A stretch of 64,000 bases of DNA, from the NCBI GenBank assembly GCA_038139395.1, contig JAYOSU010000003.1, forward strand, positions 1 to 64,000, given 5' to 3'. The notes under the pieces were generated by a model. The model was not told the origin of the DNA. It was given only the letters and a program-made list of their open reading frames with translations, and made no database searches. How positions within the stretch are numbered: position 1 is the stretch's first letter; every line of letters begins with the position of its first letter. Positions 18,127-27,435 of the stretch are shown in pieces. Source of the DNA: UBA10364 sp038139395. GTDB lineage: Bacteria > Bacteroidota > Bacteroidia > Flavobacteriales > Schleiferiaceae. The translations under genes and the position numbers were made by a program.

Positions 18127-18780
18127 TTACTTAAAAAAGTACGCCACGCTAACGATTACTTGAGATCGGCGCTGGTCCAAATCAAAAGTGTAGTCGTTTC
18201 CGCCTATGTTTTGATCAAAATTACCAGACATGAACCCAAAACCACTTTCATATTTTACTTCCCCAAGAAGTCTCCAAAGCTTAACTCCAGCATGTATATG
18301 CCAACCCCATGTGAAGTTGGCTTCTTCAGTCGGGGTCCACAGGTCGCTCGCATTGGAAAGCGGTATAGAGGGTGTTGCGCCCAATCCTGCAAAGGCTGGA
18401 CCTAATTTGGCTCCTGCACTTATTGGGAAATCAATACGCTCAATAGTAGATTCTACATTGAAAGCATCTCCACCTGTTGCCTGAATTGTCTCTTTAAACT
18501 GGGTGTAAAGCGCTTCACCGTGCACATATACTGGGATTAATGGAAGGCTGACCCTTGCAATCAAGCCTGCGTTAAATCCGTCACTATAAACGGTTTGAAT
18601 ATTATCAATATTGAAGGTTTGATTGTTAACGATGTCATTAATATCATTTAGACTTAAACCCTCTTGTGGATAGTTAGTCCCTCCTTTAACGCCAAACTTG
18701 ATGATTTTCAATTGTGCGTATGCAGTAGTGGAAATAAGCAGGGTGGAAACTATTACTGTGGCTTTAATTGCTCTTAACAT
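18127..18780 (-). CDS. Outer-membrane beta-barrel protein
   Basis: 217 residues with a clear signal peptide (cleavage after TAYAQ, about residue 23) and a small barrel pattern: KFGVKGGTNYP at the mature start, repeated amphipathic strands, FPISAGAKLG, and a C-terminal aromatic strand ending VSVAYFFK. It resembles the OMP_b-brl type (PF13568). The substrate is unknown. It converges directly on the exonuclease gene and stands alone, followed upstream by purC across 45 bp. Confidence 0.8.
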   Translation of the reverse strand: MLRAIKATVIVSTLLISTTAYAQLKIIKFGVKGGTNYPQEGLSLNDINDIVNNQTFNIDNIQTVYSDGFNAGLIARVSLPLIPVYVHGEALYTQFKETIQATGGDAFNVESTIERIDFPISAGAKLGPAFAGLGATPSIPLSNASDLWTPTEEANFTWGWHIHAGVKLWRLLGEVKYESGFGFMSGNFDQNIGGNDYTFDLDQRRSQVIVSVAYFFK

Positions 18781-18825
18781 GATTCTTTCGATTAGCGGTT
18801 TAAAATTACGAATTCAATACTATAC

Positions 18826-19773
18826 TTACCGAGCCGAGGCTAGATACTTCTCTATGTTGTTCTTTATGCGGAATTCCGAATCTTTAGTGGAAGCGGGTTG
18901 AAATACATTTCCTGTAATTTTTTCAAATAACTCGCGATAACGATTGGATACGAGCTGAACAAATTCATCTGTCATAGTCGGTACCTTTTGGTTCTCTTTT
19001 CCTTGAAAGCCATTTTCCATTAGCCATTCTCTAACAAATTCTTTGCTCAGTTGCAATTGAGCTGCGCCACTTTTCTGTCTTTCAGTATAACCTTGACTAT
19101 AAAAATAACGCGAGCTATCAGGCGTATGTATTTCATCAATGAGCACAATAGTTCCATTGGCAAGTTTCCCAAATTCATATTTGGTATCCACCAAGATTAG
19201 GCCGCGCTCTGCTGCCATTTCAGATCCTCTTTTAAACAATTCTCGAGTGTAGGATTCCAGCTGTGTGTAATCGGATTCACTTACAATTCCTTGTTTAATG
19301 ATTTCTTCTCTTGATATGTCTTCATCATGATCTCCGTGGGATGCTTTGGTTGCAGGTGTGATTATTGGTTCTTCAAAAGCATCATTTTCCTTCATTCCTT
19401 CAGGAAGAACTACTCCGCACAGTTCGCGAACCCCGCTGTTGTAGGTTCGCGCAGCATGACCTGCTAAGTATCCGCGGATAACCATTTCTACTTTAAACGG
19501 CTCGGCTTTGTGACCTACAGTTACTTGCGGATCGGGAGAGGAGATACGCCAATTAGGAACGATATCCTCTGTAGCCTTTAAGAAGTGCTCCGCAATTTGG
19601 TTAAGCACTTGGCCTTTTCCTGGTATGGGTCTAGGCAGAACTACGTCAAACGCTGAAATTCTGTCGGATGCCACCATAACTAATAGATCTTCACCTATAG
19701 TGTATACATCCCTAACTTTTCCACGATAAAAATTCGTTTGTCCTGTAAACTGGTATGTTGGCTCTTGATTCAT
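18826..19773 (-). CDS. purC: SAICAR synthase
   Basis: A 315-residue phosphoribosylaminoimidazole-succinocarboxamide synthase, ATP-dependent ligation of aspartate to CAIR in purine synthesis. FYRGKVRDVYTIG forms the nucleotide-binding loop; ASDRISAFDVVLP, VEMVIRGYLAGHA and DEIHTPDSSRY are standard. ATG 19773 is chosen (MNQEPTY), two bases after the phoH stop; the codon two upstream is a TTG. Coupled to phoH. Confidence 0.96.
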   Translation of the reverse strand: MNQEPTYQFTGQTNFYRGKVRDVYTIGEDLLVMVASDRISAFDVVLPRPIPGKGQVLNQIAEHFLKATEDIVPNWRISSPDPQVTVGHKAEPFKVEMVIRGYLAGHAARTYNSGVRELCGVVLPEGMKENDAFEEPIITPATKASHGDHDEDISREEIIKQGIVSESDYTQLESYTRELFKRGSEMAAERGLILVDTKYEFGKLANGTIVLIDEIHTPDSSRYFYSQGYTERQKSGAAQLQLSKEFVREWLMENGFQGKENQKVPTMTDEFVQLVSNRYRELFEKITGNVFQPASTKDSEFRIKNNIEKYLASAR

Positions 19774-19775
19774 TG

Positions 19776-20720
19776 TCAATCTTTCCGTTCGTATGCAGTG
19801 ATTATTTTCTTGACCAAGGGATGTCGTATGACGTCTCTTCCATCTAATTCAACAAAGCCTATTCCCTTGATTCCTTTTAAAGTGGTAATGGCCTCTTTAA
19901 GACCACTTTTTTGATGTTTTGGCAAGTCAATCTGAGAAGTATCCCCAGTAATTATAAAGCGTGCGTTTTCGCCCATTCGAGTTAAGAACATTTTCATTTG
20001 AGCAGTCGTAGTATTCTGACTCTCGTCTAAAATCACATAGGCATCATCTAGTGTGCGCCCTCTCATGAAAGCAAGTGGGGCAATCTCTATGGTACGATTT
20101 TCTAAATAAAACTCTAATTTCTCTTTGGGAATCATATCGCGTAAAGCATCATATAAAGGCTGTAAATACGGATCCAATTTTTCTTTCAAGTCACCGGGTA
20201 AAAAACCCAAGTTTTCTCCTGCTTCAACAGCTGGCCGTGTCATGACGATTCTTCGGACTTCACGGTTTTTAAGAGCGCTCACTGCTAAAGCTACGGCAGT
20301 ATATGTCTTTCCAGTACCTGCTGGCCCAACAGCAAAAACTAAGTCATTAGTCATAGCTGTCTCCACTAGTTTGTGTTGGTTTGTAGTCTTGGCTTTGATG
20401 ATACGACCTTGTGGGCCGTGTAAAATGACTTCATCTTTAAGCATGGTATGCCTAGCGCGGGCAGTATCCCTTGCCTGAATCAATTCTTCCAAAGCCCGTT
20501 CATCGAGTCGCTTGTTCTTTCGAACGTATGCAACGATTGCTTCGAGCTTATCCTCAAATTCTTCAATACTTTCTTGTGGTCCGCTGACCTTCATCTCGTG
20601 GCCGCGGGCTACAATTTTTAATGCCGGAAAATAAGCGCCAATCTGCTTGAGATAGACATTGCTTGGTCCGTAGAGCTGCGCTGGATCCGCACCTGTGAGT
20701 TCAAAAACCTTTTGTGTCAA
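19776..20720 (-). CDS. PhoH-like ATPase
   Basis: A 314-residue PhoH/YbeZ-type P-loop protein. An N-terminal KH-like region (about 1-70) precedes the ATPase core with Walker A GPAGTGKT (132-139) and Walker B AYVILDESQN near 228. RPAVEAGENLGFLPGD and FIITGDTSQIDLP are family signatures. In other bacteria YbeZ works with the endonuclease YbeY in ribosome quality control; no ybeY is seen in the window. It heads the phoH-purC pair and diverges from the SAM-hydrolase-like gene over 99 bp. Confidence 0.93.
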   Translation of the reverse strand: MTQKVFELTGADPAQLYGPSNVYLKQIGAYFPALKIVARGHEMKVSGPQESIEEFEDKLEAIVAYVRKNKRLDERALEELIQARDTARARHTMLKDEVILHGPQGRIIKAKTTNQHKLVETAMTNDLVFAVGPAGTGKTYTAVALAVSALKNREVRRIVMTRPAVEAGENLGFLPGDLKEKLDPYLQPLYDALRDMIPKEKLEFYLENRTIEIAPLAFMRGRTLDDAYVILDESQNTTTAQMKMFLTRMGENARFIITGDTSQIDLPKHQKSGLKEAITTLKGIKGIGFVELDGRDVIRHPLVKKIITAYERKD

Positions 20721-20762
20721 TTACTGCTGTGTTGAGTACTGTTTTAGAAGGCGGAATTGCCT

Positions 20763-20770
20763 TACTTTTG
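20763..20770 (+). promoter_or_regulatory. Candidate -7 box for the 20820 operon
   Basis: TACTTTTG fits TAnnTTTG, 49 bases before the ATG at 20820, in the divergent spacer with phoH. No well-spaced -33 TTG is visible. Confidence 0.35.
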
Positions 20771-20819
20771 ACAAAGTAACTACATTTTCATTAATACACC
20801 ACGTGGTCACGGCGCTTCT

Positions 20820-21608
20820 ATGGGATTAATCACTTTATTATCAGATTATGGCCTTCGCGACAATACCGTAGCTCGACTAAAAGTTCGCGTACTACGACGT
20901 ATTAAAAACATAGAAATCGTAGATATCAGTCACCTTGTAGAACCACATAATATACTGGAAGCAGCCCATATCCTTCGAGGGGTTTACAAAGATTTTCCCA
21001 AAGGAACCATACATTTGGTAATGGTCGGGACATCGCCTCAAGAAGGTGGTGAATACATTTGTTTAAAATCGAATGGACAGTATTTTTTGGGCACGAACAA
21101 CGGATTACTCACAAGTGTTTTAAGGGATGAGAAAATCACTGGTGCGCGCTCATTGGATATACGCGGAATTAATCCTGATGACGAAAAAGAGATTCTTGCA
21201 ACTGCTGCTGCTCATCTAAGTGAAGGTGGGAAAATGGATGTATTGGGACCGGCGTTATCATCAGTGAAACGCGTTAAGGAGCAGGTTCCCGGGGTGAATG
21301 AGCATGCCATAAGCGGAAACGTGGTTTATGTAGACAGGTTCGGTACTTGTATCACTAACATTAGCAAAGCCATGTTTACCAATCATGTTGGTGTGCGTAA
21401 ATTTTCAGTGGAGTTGTCTAGAGGAAGAAACATGAAAAAGATTTATGACCGCATTGCCGACGTGCCGCAAGGAAAATTAGCAGCACTATGGAATGAAGAA
21501 GGCATGCTTGCAATAGCTATAGGGAAGAGTGGTGGAGAACATATTAGAGGTAGTGATGAATTACTGGGTATGAAAGTCCATGACTGGGTTAGAATTGACA
21601 TGGTATGA
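20820..21608 (+). CDS. SAM hydrolase/SAM-dependent halogenase-like protein (DUF62)
   Basis: 262 residues of the S-adenosyl-L-methionine hydroxide adenosyltransferase family, which in characterised members hydrolyses SAM to adenosine and methionine. ITLLSDYGLRDN at the start is the family nucleophile/metal region. VDISHLVEPHNILEAAHIL, FLGTNNGLLTSVL and the second-domain GNVVYVDRFGTCITNIS are conserved. It begins the operon that runs through the monooxygenase into gldFG, a gene order I recognise from Bacteroidota. Confidence 0.88.
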   Translation: MGLITLLSDYGLRDNTVARLKVRVLRRIKNIEIVDISHLVEPHNILEAAHILRGVYKDFPKGTIHLVMVGTSPQEGGEYICLKSNGQYFLGTNNGLLTSVLRDEKITGARSLDIRGINPDDEKEILATAAAHLSEGGKMDVLGPALSSVKRVKEQVPGVNEHAISGNVVYVDRFGTCITNISKAMFTNHVGVRKFSVELSRGRNMKKIYDRIADVPQGKLAALWNEEGMLAIAIGKSGGEHIRGSDELLGMKVHDWVRIDMV

Positions 21609-21901
21609 TTCAGCGAATTGTCAAATTAGCCATAGACCCAAATCAACCCACGGGAGATGTTTTTCGAAAGATTTTTTCTGAAAGTAAAGCGCTTATTGCC
21701 GAGCAGCCCGGCTGCCATGGTGTACATTTACTAGAAAGTAAAAATCACTTTTTCACCCTGAGCTATTGGGATTCGGAAGCCGACTTAAACGATTATCGAG
21801 AAAGTTCTTTGTTTCAATCGGTTTGGCCAAAGACCAAGGCATTATTTTATGATAAACCCGAGGCATGGACATGCCAGACTGTAGATAATTACAAAGCATG
21901 A
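21605..21901 (+). CDS. ABM-fold putative quinol monooxygenase
   Basis: A 98-residue dimeric alpha-beta barrel domain of the antibiotic-biosynthesis-monooxygenase type. IVKLAIDP, PGCHGVHLLESK and FTLSYWDSEADLNDYRES follow the family's strand-helix order. The true substrate is unknown. It overlaps its neighbours by four bases on each side (21605-21608 and ATGA at 21898-21901), so it is translationally coupled to the gliding transporter gene. Confidence 0.8.
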   Translation: MIQRIVKLAIDPNQPTGDVFRKIFSESKALIAEQPGCHGVHLLESKNHFFTLSYWDSEADLNDYRESSLFQSVWPKTKALFYDKPEAWTCQTVDNYKA

Positions 21902-23511
21902 TTGCACAATTAAGAAAGGAATTACAACTCTATTTCTCTGGCATTTTGGGCTATTTGATCATTGGTGTTTACTTGCTCATCAACGGTCTATTGCTTTGGG
22001 TATTTAACGGGCCTTTTAATTTGCTGGAAGCAGGCTATGCCTCACTAAATAATTATTTTGGTTTGGCACCATGGGTATTTTTATTTCTTATTCCCGCAGT
22101 GAGTATGCGCGTGTTCAGCGATGAGATTAAAACGGGAATGATAGAACTTTTGGCGGTTCGTCCGATTTCCGCCGCACAGCTTGTGGTCGCAAAATACCTT
22201 GGTGCCCTAACCGTTGTCTTTTTCAGCATACTGCCCACATGTATTTATTTATGGAGTATGAGTTCCCTAGGATCACCTGTTGGAAATCTAGACTGGGGTG
22301 CAGCATTTGGATCATTCATAGGTTTAGTTGCTTTAGGAGCTGCGTATACCGCAGTGGCCCTGTTCGCAAGTGCATCAACCTCTAATAATGTGGTAGCATT
22401 TGTTCTAGGCGTGGTTTTGAACGCAGGTATGTATCTAGGTTTCGAAGCATTAGCGGATATCTATAAGTTTAGTGGATGGGAGTTGACGGTGCGTCAATTT
22501 GGTTTCAATGAACACTATACCTCCGTTTCCCGAGGTGTCCTTGACGGCAGAGATTTAGGCTATTTTTTGGGAGTTGTTTTACTGTTTTTGAGTTTGACTT
22601 TAATCCTTCTTGGAAAAAAGTATGTACAGACAAAGCTGCATTTGAAAATAGTCTATGTTTCAAGCGCTGTCCTCATCCTTGTACTTTCACAAAGTTTACG
22701 CTTTAGATTTGACTTGACAGAGGAGGGGCGTTATTCTTTAAGCCAAGGAACGGAATCGTTATTGGAACAGGTTGAGGAACCACTCTTAATTAAGGTGTAT
22801 TTGGAAGGTGACTTTCCAGCAGGTTTTGAGCGCCTTAGACAAGAAACACAGTATATGTTGGAAGAATGGGGGGCACGGAATTCCAATATTTTCTTTGAGT
22901 TTATAAATCCGAATCAAGCAGAGAAACCTCTAGAATTTAAAAATCAACTGGGCACCAAAGGTATTGATGCGGTTCAATTACAAATAAATACTAAAGACGG
23001 TCAAAGTGTCCTCAATATATTTCCCGCGGCTATTTTAAGCTACCAAGAGAAAGAAGAAACGGTGGTGCTGTTAGAAGATGTTATGGTCTTTAATCCAGCA
23101 GAGCAAGTGAATATTAGTATTCAGCAATTGGAATTTAATTTGGCACGATCGCTGAGCAAACTCCTGACAAAAGATCGGGAAAAAATCGCGATGATTACAG
23201 GTCATGGAGAACTGTCAGCCTCAAAAACAGCGGGAATAGGTCTTGTTTTAAGCGAGCATTATGCAGTGGAACGATTCTCCATGGAAACCTATAAGGCAAA
23301 TGAGAATGGTACTGCGGATATTGAAGATATGGTACGCCGGTTGAACAGTTTTGATTTGGCCATAATCGCAAAGCCCACTACCTCCTTCTCTGAAATCGAT
23401 AAATATTTGCTGGATCAATTTTTAATGGGCGGCGGTCATCTAATGTGGTTTATAGATGGCGTTCAGGCCGAAATGGATAGCTTGAGTTTTGGACCTGAAT
23501 TTCTTGCGTAA
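21898..23511 (+). CDS. gldF: GldF permease fused to GldG N-terminal region, cut short by an in-frame stop
   Basis: 537 residues as read. Residues 1-240 are the GldF ABC-2-type permease: about six membrane segments, start MIAQLRKELQLYFSG and RVFSDEIKTGMIELLAVRPI. Residues 245-537 continue without a break into the periplasmic GldG part (FDLTEEGRYSLSQGT, MITGHGELSASKTAG, GGHLMWFIDGV). In Flavobacterium gldF and gldG are separate genes; with GldA they form an ABC transporter required for gliding and linked to type IX secretion. The frame hits TAA at 23509-23511 just after FGPEFLA, before the end expected for GldG. gldA is not in the window. Confidence 0.85.
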   Translation: MIAQLRKELQLYFSGILGYLIIGVYLLINGLLLWVFNGPFNLLEAGYASLNNYFGLAPWVFLFLIPAVSMRVFSDEIKTGMIELLAVRPISAAQLVVAKYLGALTVVFFSILPTCIYLWSMSSLGSPVGNLDWGAAFGSFIGLVALGAAYTAVALFASASTSNNVVAFVLGVVLNAGMYLGFEALADIYKFSGWELTVRQFGFNEHYTSVSRGVLDGRDLGYFLGVVLLFLSLTLILLGKKYVQTKLHLKIVYVSSAVLILVLSQSLRFRFDLTEEGRYSLSQGTESLLEQVEEPLLIKVYLEGDFPAGFERLRQETQYMLEEWGARNSNIFFEFINPNQAEKPLEFKNQLGTKGIDAVQLQINTKDGQSVLNIFPAAILSYQEKEETVVLLEDVMVFNPAEQVNISIQQLEFNLARSLSKLLTKDREKIAMITGHGELSASKTAGIGLVLSEHYAVERFSMETYKANENGTADIEDMVRRLNSFDLAIIAKPTTSFSEIDKYLLDQFLMGGGHLMWFIDGVQAEMDSLSFGPEFLA

Positions 23512-23529
23512 CCCACCTATTTTTATTAA

Positions 23530-24312
23530 AACAAAACCTATCTTATATTAAAATTTGGCATTCGATTAAAACCCACCCTTGTACAATATATCCGATGTGC
23601 AGCAAAACACGACCGTAGAAGTATAAATCCTTGGGTATACTTTCCGCTGCTTGGTTCCACAGAACATCCAGCTGTTGCCAATATCAATGCCGTTAAAGGT
23701 GAGTTTGTTAGCACTTTAGACACCCTTGAAGCAGAAGGAATTATTAAAACTCCACTGCTGTTAAGTTCTACAAATGCTAAAAATGTACCTACTCCGCATA
23801 CAGTGAGTTTGGAGTCGTTGTACAATAGACCTGACCCTAGGACTTTTACTGCTGAAAACCTCCTTGCTGGTGTGCTTTTGGAAGGAACTTTTCAAAGTGC
23901 CTATGCCAACAGAATAGCACCGCGCAATGCGGGAAGTACGCTTCCCCAGATTAAAGAGAGCGCACCTACGAGCATGGCCGTTTTTAGTGATGGAGATTTA
24001 ATAAGAAATCAAGTGAATTTGATTAATCCAGAACTTCCAAGAGGCCAACCTTTACCTTTGGGATTTGACCAATATACCAACATACAATACGGTAATGACG
24101 ACTTAATTCTCAATTTGGTGGACTACATGTTGGACGATCAAGGCCTGATGGAAACAAGGACACGGGATCTAAAATTAAGGCTATTAAATGCGGATAAATT
24201 AGTTGCGGAACCCACAAAATGGAAATTCACCAATGTTGCAGCACCTGAATTATTATTGTTATTCGTAGCATTATCATTGACTTGGTTCAGAAAGAGAAAA
24301 TATGCGCGTTAA
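23530..24312 (+). pseudogene. gldG: C-terminal part of GldG, same frame after two in-frame stops
   Basis: The same reading frame as gldF reopens after stops at 23509-23511 and 23527-23529 and continues for 260 codons: KFGIRLKPTLVQ, INPWVYFPLLGSTEHP and NAVKGEFVSTLDTL are GldG-like, and a C-terminal membrane anchor with RKRKYAR ends it. There is no start codon at the front; the first usable ATG is 23803. Only about 14 codons between the halves look abnormal, containing repeated ATTAAAA (23525, 23547, 23565) and AACCCACC 60 bases apart (23510, 23570). Either the gene is broken, or the assembly is wrong here. Overlaps the DUF4340 gene by 11 bases. Confidence 0.75.
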
Positions 24313-25330
24313 TTCACTCAAATACCTACTTCCAATAGCGATCCTGCTTATATCCTGCAACAACTCAAAACAGAGCGATGGTTTGGAGGAATTAAAAGCC
24401 CAATATGATTTTGCAATAAAGGATACAGCCGCCATAACTAGAATTGTGATAAGGGATAAAAAGCCATCACAGGTATTGCTCGAGCGCTCCTCACAAGGTT
24501 GGTTGGTTAACGGTGTTTTTCCCGTAAGAAAGGATGCTATTGAAGTTTTATTAGAGACGCTCGGGAATGTTACATTGAAAAACTTTGTTGCTAAAAGCGC
24601 AGTTCCAGCAGTCAATCAACGCATGGATGTTTACGGAAAGTGGGTTGAGGTTTATAGCGGTGACAAATTGATCAAGAATTACATCGTGGGAACGGAAACT
24701 CCTGATATGCTTGGAACTTATTACCGTATGGTGGATTCCCAATTACCCTTTTCCGTATATATCCAAGGGTTTAACGGCTATCTAACGACTCGATTCTTCA
24801 CGGAGCCTTCTATGTGGAGAGATCGAACCATCTATGGCCTAGCTCCAGATAGAATTGAAAGTATAGCAATGAAGGTAAATGGACCGGAGGGGTTTATGTG
24901 GAAGATTACTCGTAATGTCCAGGGAACACTGAAGACGCCGGCTAAAGAGGCTTCTAGTTGGTCGCTTGTAGGCGAAGCGTTGGAACCTTTGCCAAATAAT
25001 AACCCTCAAATATTGATGACTGCGATTGGTGCCGTTCGCACACTGAAGTACGAAGGAGTAGTGGTCGAATCCGATAATATCTGGATGAAAAAGGATAGCA
25101 TTTTTAACGCAACACCAGCGTTTTCATTTTTTGTGAATACAGTAGGCGGTGAAAGGTTGGAAACTCGTGCATTTTACAAAAAAACGGAAGGTATTCTCAT
25201 TGGAGAGGATGGTCAAGCACATGAATGGGATCCTGATAGATTTTATGCGGAGCTCCCGGATGGGCGAATGGCGCTTATCCAACGCTACGGCTGGCGTAAC
25301 CTGATGTTGACTCCTGGGGAGTTTAACTAG
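24302..25330 (+). CDS. DUF4340-like lipoprotein downstream of gldG
   Basis: 342 residues with a lipoprotein signal (LLPIAILLISCNN, lipid Cys near residue 19). The body has repeated DUF4340-like elements: ITRIVIRDKK, QGWLVNG, RKDAIEVLLETL, YIVGTETPDMLGTYYRM and FFTEPSMWRDR. DUF4340 proteins often accompany GldG-type ABC systems in other phyla as well. It overlaps the gldG end by 11 bases and probably belongs to the same transport complex, an inference from position. Confidence 0.75.
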   Translation: MRVNSLKYLLPIAILLISCNNSKQSDGLEELKAQYDFAIKDTAAITRIVIRDKKPSQVLLERSSQGWLVNGVFPVRKDAIEVLLETLGNVTLKNFVAKSAVPAVNQRMDVYGKWVEVYSGDKLIKNYIVGTETPDMLGTYYRMVDSQLPFSVYIQGFNGYLTTRFFTEPSMWRDRTIYGLAPDRIESIAMKVNGPEGFMWKITRNVQGTLKTPAKEASSWSLVGEALEPLPNNNPQILMTAIGAVRTLKYEGVVVESDNIWMKKDSIFNATPAFSFFVNTVGGERLETRAFYKKTEGILIGEDGQAHEWDPDRFYAELPDGRMALIQRYGWRNLMLTPGEFN

Positions 25331-25394
25331 CGGTTATTAACAAAAGGGTGTTATAAAAAAAGAATCCAACAGGGCTAAAACGTATTGCGCCGTT

Positions 25395-25402
25395 TATCTT
25401 TG
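25395..25402 (+). promoter_or_regulatory. Candidate -7 box for dnaN
   Basis: TATCTTTG fits TAnnTTTG and lies 29 bases before the dnaN ATG. This suggests dnaN has its own promoter besides read-through from the gld operon. No TTG is found at the ideal spacing. Confidence 0.45.
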
Positions 25403-25431
25403 TTTACAATCAATTGATAAGAAGACCTATT

Positions 25432-26553
25432 ATGAAATTCATCGTATCTAGTTCTAAGCTTTTGAAACAGCTCCAGCTTATAGGAGGAATTATTCAAAGC
25501 AATAACACACTTCCCATTCTAGATAATTTTTTGTTTGAACTCAAACAAGGTGAACTTACTGTGAGTGCATCAGATCTTGAAACTACAATGAGTGTGAATC
25601 TAGAGGTGGAAACTCAAGATACTGGTTCGGCTGCAGTGCCTGCAAAGGTGTTGATGGACACCTTAAAGACTTTTCCGGAGCAACCACTCACCTTTACCTT
25701 TGATGAAGGGTCTCATACCATTGAATTGTCCTCAGACTATGGTAAATATTCTCTTGCATTTATAGACGGTGATGAGTTTCCAAAGTTCCCAGAATTAGAA
25801 GATGCAACTTCTGCGGTGCTGCCTGCAGAAGTACTAGTTACAGCTATAGGTAAAACGTTGTTTGCCACCGGTAACGATGAACTTCGTCCAGTAATGAGTG
25901 GCGTATTTTTTCAATTTGATTCCAATAGTCTCACATTTGTGGCAACAGATGCCCATAAATTAGTTAGATATAGAAGAACCGATTTAGGTGCAGAGAGTAC
26001 CGCAGAATTTATCATGCCCAAGAAGCCATTGAACATGCTTAGAGGTTCTATGAGTTATGATTCTACGGAGGTTCAGGTCATATACAACAACACCAATGCA
26101 CAGTTTTCTTTTGATAATGTAGTGATGGTATGTAGGTTAATTGATGGAAAGTATCCAAACTACGAAGCCGTCATTCCTCAATCAAATCCTAACGTCATGT
26201 TGGTAGATCGCAGCGCATTTTCTTCTTCTGTGAAAAGGGTGGCTATTTTCTCCAATAAAACAACGCATCAAATTCGTTTGCGCATTGCTGGGGCAGAGAT
26301 GGGAATCAGTGCAGAAGATCCTGATTTTAGCAATAAGGCAAATGAAAGATTAGCGTGCGATTATCAAGGTGACGATATAGAAATCGGTTTCAACAGTCGC
26401 TTCTTGTTAGAGATGTTGGGTAATCTAGGAGCAGATAATGTTCGTATGGAGTTAAGCGCTCCGAATCGTGCAGGTATTTTGATTCCAGCAGACGGTGTTG
26501 ATGAAGGAGAGGACTTACTGATGCTCGTTATGCCGGTAATGTTAAATCACTAA
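25432..26553 (+). CDS. dnaN: DNA polymerase III sliding clamp, beta subunit
   Basis: A 373-residue ring-forming processivity clamp. The start MKFIVSSSKLLKQLQ and NNTLPILDNFLFEL are canonical; three clamp domains of about 120 residues follow, and FIMPKKPLNML, PNYEAVIP and the C-terminal MPVML hydrophobic-cleft strand are present. ATG 25432 is used; a TTG six codons upstream is in frame but unlikely. The gldG-dnaN neighbourhood is typical of Flavobacteriia; dnaA and oriC are not in the window. Converges on a secreted-protein gene with three bases between stops. Confidence 0.97.
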   Translation: MKFIVSSSKLLKQLQLIGGIIQSNNTLPILDNFLFELKQGELTVSASDLETTMSVNLEVETQDTGSAAVPAKVLMDTLKTFPEQPLTFTFDEGSHTIELSSDYGKYSLAFIDGDEFPKFPELEDATSAVLPAEVLVTAIGKTLFATGNDELRPVMSGVFFQFDSNSLTFVATDAHKLVRYRRTDLGAESTAEFIMPKKPLNMLRGSMSYDSTEVQVIYNNTNAQFSFDNVVMVCRLIDGKYPNYEAVIPQSNPNVMLVDRSAFSSSVKRVAIFSNKTTHQIRLRIAGAEMGISAEDPDFSNKANERLACDYQGDDIEIGFNSRFLLEMLGNLGADNVRMELSAPNRAGILIPADGVDEGEDLLMLVMPVMLNH

Positions 26554-26556
26554 GAT

Positions 26557-27435
26557 TTACTTCTTTTTTTTGGGGTCCAAAGTAGTGGGAACTCGTTTAT
26601 TTGTAGGTGCTACATCTATATTCTGTACAAGAGGGTACCCTTCTTGTATGTACCATTTACCTCTTTCCCAGTATATTCTATCGTAAGAAAAATCGGGACC
26701 ATAGGCGAACCACTTCTCTTTGAGATTTTCTTTTGAAGGGGCCAAATGGTCACAGATGATACCATTGTGTTTTCCATCCCAACGCACGGCTACAGATACA
26801 CTGCTGTTGTATCGGAATTGGATTCTGTAGGGCCTTCTTATATAGCGCTCGTCTCCATTGCTTTGGATGTTGAAAATTTTTGAACCAAAGTGTAGTTGCT
26901 TTCTAGATTTGCCAGGTTCAATGGCATCAATGTATTTCGTGTGATAGGTTCTTCCTGGCCTAAAGGTTAGAAGGGTGTACGATTTTTGCCCTTTACTTTT
27001 CTTTGTAATGATGTCATAGCAAATACCGCCTACCCATTGTCCTCCTTTTAACCAACGGTAAACCTCACCTTCGGCATTATAATCTTCCAGAACTATCCGT
27101 TTAGGCCCGTTCCAGTCTGGTTTCCATAAAAATCCATGAAAGGAGTACTCACCTGATTGTTTTTTGGGCACTGCCCAACTGTATAAGGCGAAGCTTTTAT
27201 CATCTGGAAGTTGAACACTCAAATTGTTAACTTTATTCAGAGGTACTCCAAAATTGGATTCAATACTTATAAATGCCCATAGGGAATCGGCAAAAAGATT
27301 GGCCAATGAATCTGAAATTGCAGAATTTGATGGTTTTAGGTATTCATTACCAAGACGTTTTAAAGTCTCTTCTGTGGGCTGTGCGGCGGCGGAAAAACAA
27401 AGAATAAGAACGGCTAAAAGGCTATTCCTCTTCAT
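26557..27435 (-). CDS. Secreted protein of unknown function
   Basis: 292 residues. A signal peptide (MKRNSLLAVLILCFSAAAQ) precedes a soluble body rich in Trp, Tyr and basic residues, with segments such as YSFHGFLWKPDWNG, RWLKGGQWVGGICYD and LTFRPGRTYHTKYID, and a Lys-rich tail. I recognise no domain. ATG 27435 gives the signal peptide; the frame extends further upstream inside the ferredoxin. It overlaps the ferredoxin end by 14 bases and is probably co-transcribed with it. Confidence 0.65.
   Translation of the reverse strand: MKRNSLLAVLILCFSAAAQPTEETLKRLGNEYLKPSNSAISDSLANLFADSLWAFISIESNFGVPLNKVNNLSVQLPDDKSFALYSWAVPKKQSGEYSFHGFLWKPDWNGPKRIVLEDYNAEGEVYRWLKGGQWVGGICYDIITKKSKGQKSYTLLTFRPGRTYHTKYIDAIEPGKSRKQLHFGSKIFNIQSNGDERYIRRPYRIQFRYNSSVSVAVRWDGKHNGIICDHLAPSKENLKEKWFAYGPDFSYDRIYWERGKWYIQEGYPLVQNIDVAPTNKRVPTTLDPKKKK

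Noticed and set aside
9032..20819. Riboswitch in the serC, purC or phoH leaders
   Set aside because: Leaders are too short or show no recognisable conserved core.
23538..23825. An antisense open frame across the damaged gldG region
   Set aside because: It lies opposite the resumed GldG coding frame, which has clear family motifs; the antisense translation has none.
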